From NCBI RefSeq assembly GCF_014842075.1, contig NZ_JACYVA010000001.1:518278-582277 (forward strand): a stretch of 64,000 bases of DNA. Direction: 5' to 3'. Below, piece by piece: positions 62,397 to 64,000 of this stretch; position 1 is the first letter of the stretch, and the number at the start of each line of letters is the position of its first letter. The DNA is from Sphingomonas sp. CFBP 13720 (GTDB taxonomy: Bacteria > Pseudomonadota > Alphaproteobacteria > Sphingomonadales > Sphingomonadaceae). Below the pieces are notes generated by a model. The model did not search any database, was not told the DNA's origin, and saw only the letters and a list, made by a program, of their open reading frames with translations. The position numbers and the translations under genes are program-made.

Positions 62397-62579
62397 ATGC
62401 GCGCACTGTCCCTTGCCCTGCCCCTGCTGCTGGTCGCCTGTTCGGGGACCGATGGCGATACCGCGCCGGGCGGCGTGACGCAGGGCGAGGCGGACGCGCT
62501 CAACGATGCGGCGGCGATGCTCGACGCCGATGCGGTGTCGCCCAACGCGATCGACGCCGAACCGAAGGACCGACGATGA
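62397..62579 (+). CDS. Tiny lipoprotein coupled to aldo/keto reductase
   Basis: A 60-residue protein with a signal MRALSLALPLLLVAC (lipobox LVAC, C15), followed by an acidic, Asp/Ala-rich mature chain (about 45 residues). GGGAG lies 9 nt upstream. Its stop overlaps the start of the aldo/keto reductase gene (ATGA). Function unknown; it looks like a paralogue-type small surface lipoprotein of the same lineage. Confidence 0.7.
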   Translation: MRALSLALPLLLVACSGTDGDTAPGGVTQGEADALNDAAAMLDADAVSPNAIDAEPKDRR

Positions 62580-63532
62580 CCGACATTGCACTGCGCACGC
62601 TGGGCGCGACCGACCTTGCCACCCCGCCAATGATCCTTGGCGGCAACGTGTTCGGCTGGACCATCGACCGTGCGCAAAGCTTTCGCGTGCTGGACGCGTT
62701 CGTCGATATGGGCGGGACGATGATCGACACCGCCGATGTCTATTCGGCATGGGTCGACGGCCATCGCGGCGGTGAATCCGAAACGATCCTCGGCGAATGG
62801 CTGCGATCGTCGGGCAAGCGCGACCGCGTGCTGATCGCGACGAAGGTCGGCATGCTGCCGGGCGAAGGCGGGGAGAAGCTGGCCCCGGCGCGGATCGCGG
62901 CGGCGGCGGACGCATCGCTCGCCCGGCTCGGCATCGACCGGATCGACCTGTACTACGCGCATCAGGACGATAGCGACGTCGCACAGGCGGACTATCTGGC
63001 GGCGTTCGGGCGGCTGATCGATGCGGGCAAGATCGGCTGGCTGGGCGCATCCAATTTCGGCGCGATGCGGCTGAAATCGGCGATCGACGTCGCGACGGCG
63101 CAAGGGCTGCCGCATTTCCACGCCCTACAGCCGGAATATAATCTGGTCAGCCGCAAGCGATACGAAGGCGAACTGCAAAATCTGTGCGTCGAGCATAATA
63201 TCGGGGTTTCCCCCTATTATGGCCTCGCATCAGGTTTCCTGACCGGCAAATATCGCTCGACCGCCGATCTGGCGAAAAGCGTACGCGGCGGCGGCATGGC
63301 CGACTTGCTGGCCGGCAAAGGCGCGGCGGTGCTGGCAGCGATGGATGCGGTCGCGGCGGAAACCGGCGCGACGTTGCCCCAACTCGCGCTGGCATGGCTG
63401 GCGCAGCAAGAGGGCGTTACCGCCCCGATCGCGAGCGCGACCAGCGTGGAGCAGTTGGAGGAACTGGTCGGATCGTGGCGGGTGACGCTGAGCGTCGACC
63501 AGTTGGAGCGGCTGACCAACGCCGGGGTCTGA
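62576..63532 (+). CDS. Aldo/keto reductase
   Basis: NADPH-dependent oxidoreductase of 318 residues from ATG 62576. The catalytic tetrad is visible: Asp and Tyr in IDTADVYS, Lys in LIATKVG and His in YYAHQDD. Cofactor-binding C-terminal block SATSVEQLEELV and the ALQPEYNLV strand fit the YajO/IolS-like AKR groups. Substrate unknown. It is translationally coupled to the tiny lipoprotein gene. Confidence 0.92.
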   Translation: MTDIALRTLGATDLATPPMILGGNVFGWTIDRAQSFRVLDAFVDMGGTMIDTADVYSAWVDGHRGGESETILGEWLRSSGKRDRVLIATKVGMLPGEGGEKLAPARIAAAADASLARLGIDRIDLYYAHQDDSDVAQADYLAAFGRLIDAGKIGWLGASNFGAMRLKSAIDVATAQGLPHFHALQPEYNLVSRKRYEGELQNLCVEHNIGVSPYYGLASGFLTGKYRSTADLAKSVRGGGMADLLAGKGAAVLAAMDAVAAETGATLPQLALAWLAQQEGVTAPIASATSVEQLEELVGSWRVTLSVDQLERLTNAGV

Positions 63533-63563
63533 CGCCCTACATTAAGAGGGCGCCCCGTCCCCG

Positions 63564-63830
63564 CTACCGCTTGCGCCCGACCATCAGGTCGGGTTTTGGC
63601 GGTGGCGTCCATCCCTCGGGCGGTTCGACGCGCTGGCGGCTGGTGCCCAGCCCCATCCGCCCCGGCTGTTGCCGCGTCAGTCCACTGGTATCGGCCGACG
63701 CCGCCTCGCCCGCGCTGGCCCCGTCGCGCAACAGCGCGATGCGGTCGCGCAGGCGGGATGCCGTCTCGAAATCCATCGCGGCGGCGGCGGCTTTCATCTG
63801 CTGATGCAGGGTGTCGATGCTTTCGGTCAT
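63564..63830 (-). CDS. UVR-motif (UvrB/UvrC) small protein
   Basis: An 88-residue protein from ATG 63830. The N-terminal UVR helix pair is LHQQMKAAAAAMDFETASRLRDRIALLRDG, the motif used by UvrB and UvrC to bind each other. The rest is basic and proline-rich (VEPPEGWTPPPKPDLMVGRKR). Proteins of this size occur in sphingomonads and may modulate nucleotide excision repair or the stress-linked McsA-like systems; no direct evidence. It is convergent with the aldo/keto reductase. Confidence 0.85.
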   Translation of the reverse strand: MTESIDTLHQQMKAAAAAMDFETASRLRDRIALLRDGASAGEAASADTSGLTRQQPGRMGLGTSRQRVEPPEGWTPPPKPDLMVGRKR

Positions 63831-63861
63831 CGACGTGCAACGCACGGAACGCCCGGACGGA

Positions 63862-64000
63862 TCACCGCCAGTCGAACGCCAGCGGCGCTTCGCGGAACGC
63901 GAACCGGTCGAGATGGCGTGCGACCGCGCCCTGCAACCCGGCCAGTTGTTCGACCGATGTCGCATCGATCCGTACGTCCAGCGCGGCATCCCCCGCATCG
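63862..64000 (-). CDS. DUF2218-like protein, C-terminal part only
   Basis: The minus-strand frame enters at the right edge and stops at TGA 63864-63862. The visible 45 residues (VRIDATSVEQLAGLQGAVARHLDRFAFREAPLAFDW read in parts) match the C-terminal end of DUF2218 proteins, where AFREAP is characteristic. The start and at least half the protein lie outside the window. It is followed by the UVR-motif gene 31 bp further on. Confidence 0.65.
   Translation of the reverse strand, partial: DAGDAALDVRIDATSVEQLAGLQGAVARHLDRFAFREAPLAFDWR

Noticed and set aside
1..64000. CRISPR arrays, insertion sequences, prophage genes, tRNA or rRNA genes
   Set aside because: No regularly spaced direct repeats, transposase or integrase motifs, or tRNA/rRNA signatures were seen on reading both strands.

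Overview
The window is high-GC chromosomal DNA from an alphaproteobacterium, most likely Sphingomonadales (a Sphingomonas-like organism). The evidence is a PhyR/NepR/EcfG general stress response locus with a PhyP-type partner, a GcrA cell-cycle regulator, an exosortase-A-type O-glycosylation ligase, a methionine synthase split into two genes, and many small secreted proteins with short alanine-rich signal peptides. Coding density is high and almost every intergenic gap is under 200 bp. I see no rRNA, tRNA, insertion sequence, prophage or CRISPR array. One RNA gene is clear: the signal recognition particle RNA at about 28401-28495 on the minus strand.

Layout. 1-10.8 kb: malic enzyme (cut by the window edge), mutS, a secreted GH26 mannanase-like enzyme, glutaminase, an outer-membrane barrel protein, xthA, an A-type Fe-S carrier, an M23 peptidase and a one-cysteine peroxiredoxin. 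10.8-17.8 kb: glnE, then the stress response locus. There ecfG, a 45-residue membrane peptide and phyR run leftward, and nepR and the phyP-like gene run rightward from a near-consensus EcfG promoter. 17.8-24 kb: queE/queC, a DUF3617-like protein, hslO, argF, argD and an ABC-2 permease. 24-33.4 kb: gcrA, parE, a serine hydrolase, SRP RNA, tpiA, a PpiD-like chaperone and trpE. 33.7-38.9 kb: a leftward run from radA through cvpA, an IscU-like protein, a CPA2 antiporter and dgkA to a DUF423 protein, with a DUF2945 gene upstream. 39-45.3 kb: glycosyltransferase and O-ligase, PfpI and topoisomerase IB on either side of a shared control region, a thiolase and a small HTH protein. 45.3-55.7 kb: ilvE, a MarR regulator, an SGNH hydrolase, proC, ubiK, tspO, tlyA, a VapBC module, dxs, a Zur-like regulator and a MerC-family protein. 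55.9-62 kb: a methionine-cycle operon (ArsR-methyltransferase fusion, metF, metH N-part, metH C-part) with a perfect palindromic operator in front and extragenic repeats between its genes. 62-64 kb: two lipoproteins, an aldo/keto reductase, a UVR-motif protein and a cut DUF2218 gene.

Two regulatory themes connect distant genes. First, sequences matching the alphaproteobacterial EcfG promoter (GGAAC, 17-18 nt, GTT) lie upstream of nepR, the PfpI gene, the DUF2945 gene and tlyA. A weaker copy faces topoisomerase IB. The stress response encoded at 14-18 kb may therefore control several genes in this same window. Second, the methionine cycle genes appear to be under an ArsR-type repressor fused to a methyltransferase domain, through one 8-4-8 palindrome. 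No wholly new system is evident. The most interesting items are these promoters, the degenerate ATPase domain of the PhyP-like protein, the membrane peptide between phyR and ecfG, and nested repeats in front of the HTH gene at 44.77 kb.
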